Source of the DNA: Siphonodentalium dalli
Lineage: Eukaryota > Mollusca > Scaphopoda > Gadilida > Siphonodentaliidae
Assembly: GCA_032622095.1 (NCBI GenBank)
Contig: CP136065.1
Span: 243,907,474-243,971,473, forward strand
Direction: 5' to 3'
Length of the DNA stretch: 64,000 nt
Within the stretch, counting starts at the first letter, position 1, and each line of letters opens with the position of its first letter. The translations under genes and the position numbers were made by a program. Of the stretch, positions 63,721 to 64,000 are shown piece after piece. Under the pieces are notes generated by a model, which ran no database searches, was not told the DNA's origin, and saw nothing but the letters and a program-made list of their open reading frames with translations.

Positions 63721-64000
63721 AATTTAAATTAATCTACCTCAACCTAGTAGTCTATTTCATGTACATTATGGGGTTATATTTGAATAATTTACCAGTCTAG
63801 ATGTTTAAATTTCACACAACACGATTAAATTCTTATGTCGTAACTCCTAAACAGTCAGTTTAACATAAAACAAATCTATTTCTCTCTAAATCTTCTCGAT
63901 ACTCAATCGCCCTCAATGTGCTGGAGATTATGTGAAGGTCCAGGTGTTACCACGACCGAGTAACTTTATAAACCTGTGGTAGCATTGTTCAACGTGCACA
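63721..64000. other. Presumed intron of the 63.3 kb gene
   Basis: AT-rich; no acceptor with following coding sequence recognised before the window ends. Confidence 0.3.

Noticed and set aside
1-64000. Terminal inverted repeats defining Maverick ends
   Set aside because: I searched by eye near 1-1500, 10-13, 28.2-28.6 and 40-45 kb and found no long matching inverted pair flanking the gene sets; a computed self-alignment would be needed.

Overview
This is eukaryotic, AT-rich, mobile-element-dense DNA from an animal, most likely a marine invertebrate. I favour a mollusc because of the repeat style (runs built on GTCCGTCC, 'ataactc' repeats, a tRNA-derived SINE), but that is an impression and not a proof. 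There is no bacterial operon and no ordinary host housekeeping gene. Nearly everything readable is self-synthesising DNA transposon/virus (Maverick/Polinton, adintovirus-like), a retroelement, a Crypton, or a small spliced gene family that sits among them.

Layout. 1.5-10.0 kb (+): Maverick lineage A copy 1, decayed: Cys/His late protein, integrase with chromodomain, penton-like, basic core-like, major capsid, packaging ATPase, two conserved small proteins, zinc-finger PolB. 10.1-11.1 kb: satellite. 11.66-12.48 kb: non-coding block shared with copy 2. 13.6-22.1 kb: signal-peptide exon, then lineage A copy 3 (PolB only), split by a 2.2 kb Crypton with an intact tyrosine recombinase and a 62-bp-arm hairpin; its 3' end is tandemly duplicated. 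24.9-28.2 kb: a spliced PC4-like gene (+) interleaved with a spliced signal peptide/Ser-Thr stalk/transmembrane gene (-). 28.5-40.2 kb (-): Maverick lineage B, nearly complete gene order, most genes intact or carrying a single lesion. 40.0-40.4 kb: long hairpin joining PolB head-to-head to a CCHC zinc-knuckle gene. 40.9-44.2 kb: two divergent pairs of small non-histone genes, each gene ending in a perfect histone-type 3' stem-loop, each pair sharing an almost identical 550 bp bidirectional promoter. 44.3-48.2 kb: hairpin minisatellite, two inverted-repeat elements, dispersed repeats. 48.3-51.0 kb: transmembrane exon, then lineage A copy 2 (internally deleted chimera). 51.0-55.1 kb (-): truncated Gypsy-type element (F-like envelope plus integrase, no RT, no LTR seen). 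55-64 kb: repeats, a SINE, further exons of the PC4-like (+) and mucin/transmembrane (-) families.

How parts work together. The Maverick genes form a virion and replication set (PolB, integrase, protease, ATPase, capsid proteins). The most novel-looking pieces are (i) the histone-stem-loop gene cluster next to the lineage B PolB, which suggests S-phase-coupled non-polyadenylated transcripts, and (ii) the repeated antisense pairing of a two-domain PC4-like gene with a type I membrane protein gene with conserved intron phases, fragments of which lie beside every lineage A Maverick piece. Frameshifts are frequent and several sit in homopolymers, so some 'pseudogene' calls could be assembly indels.
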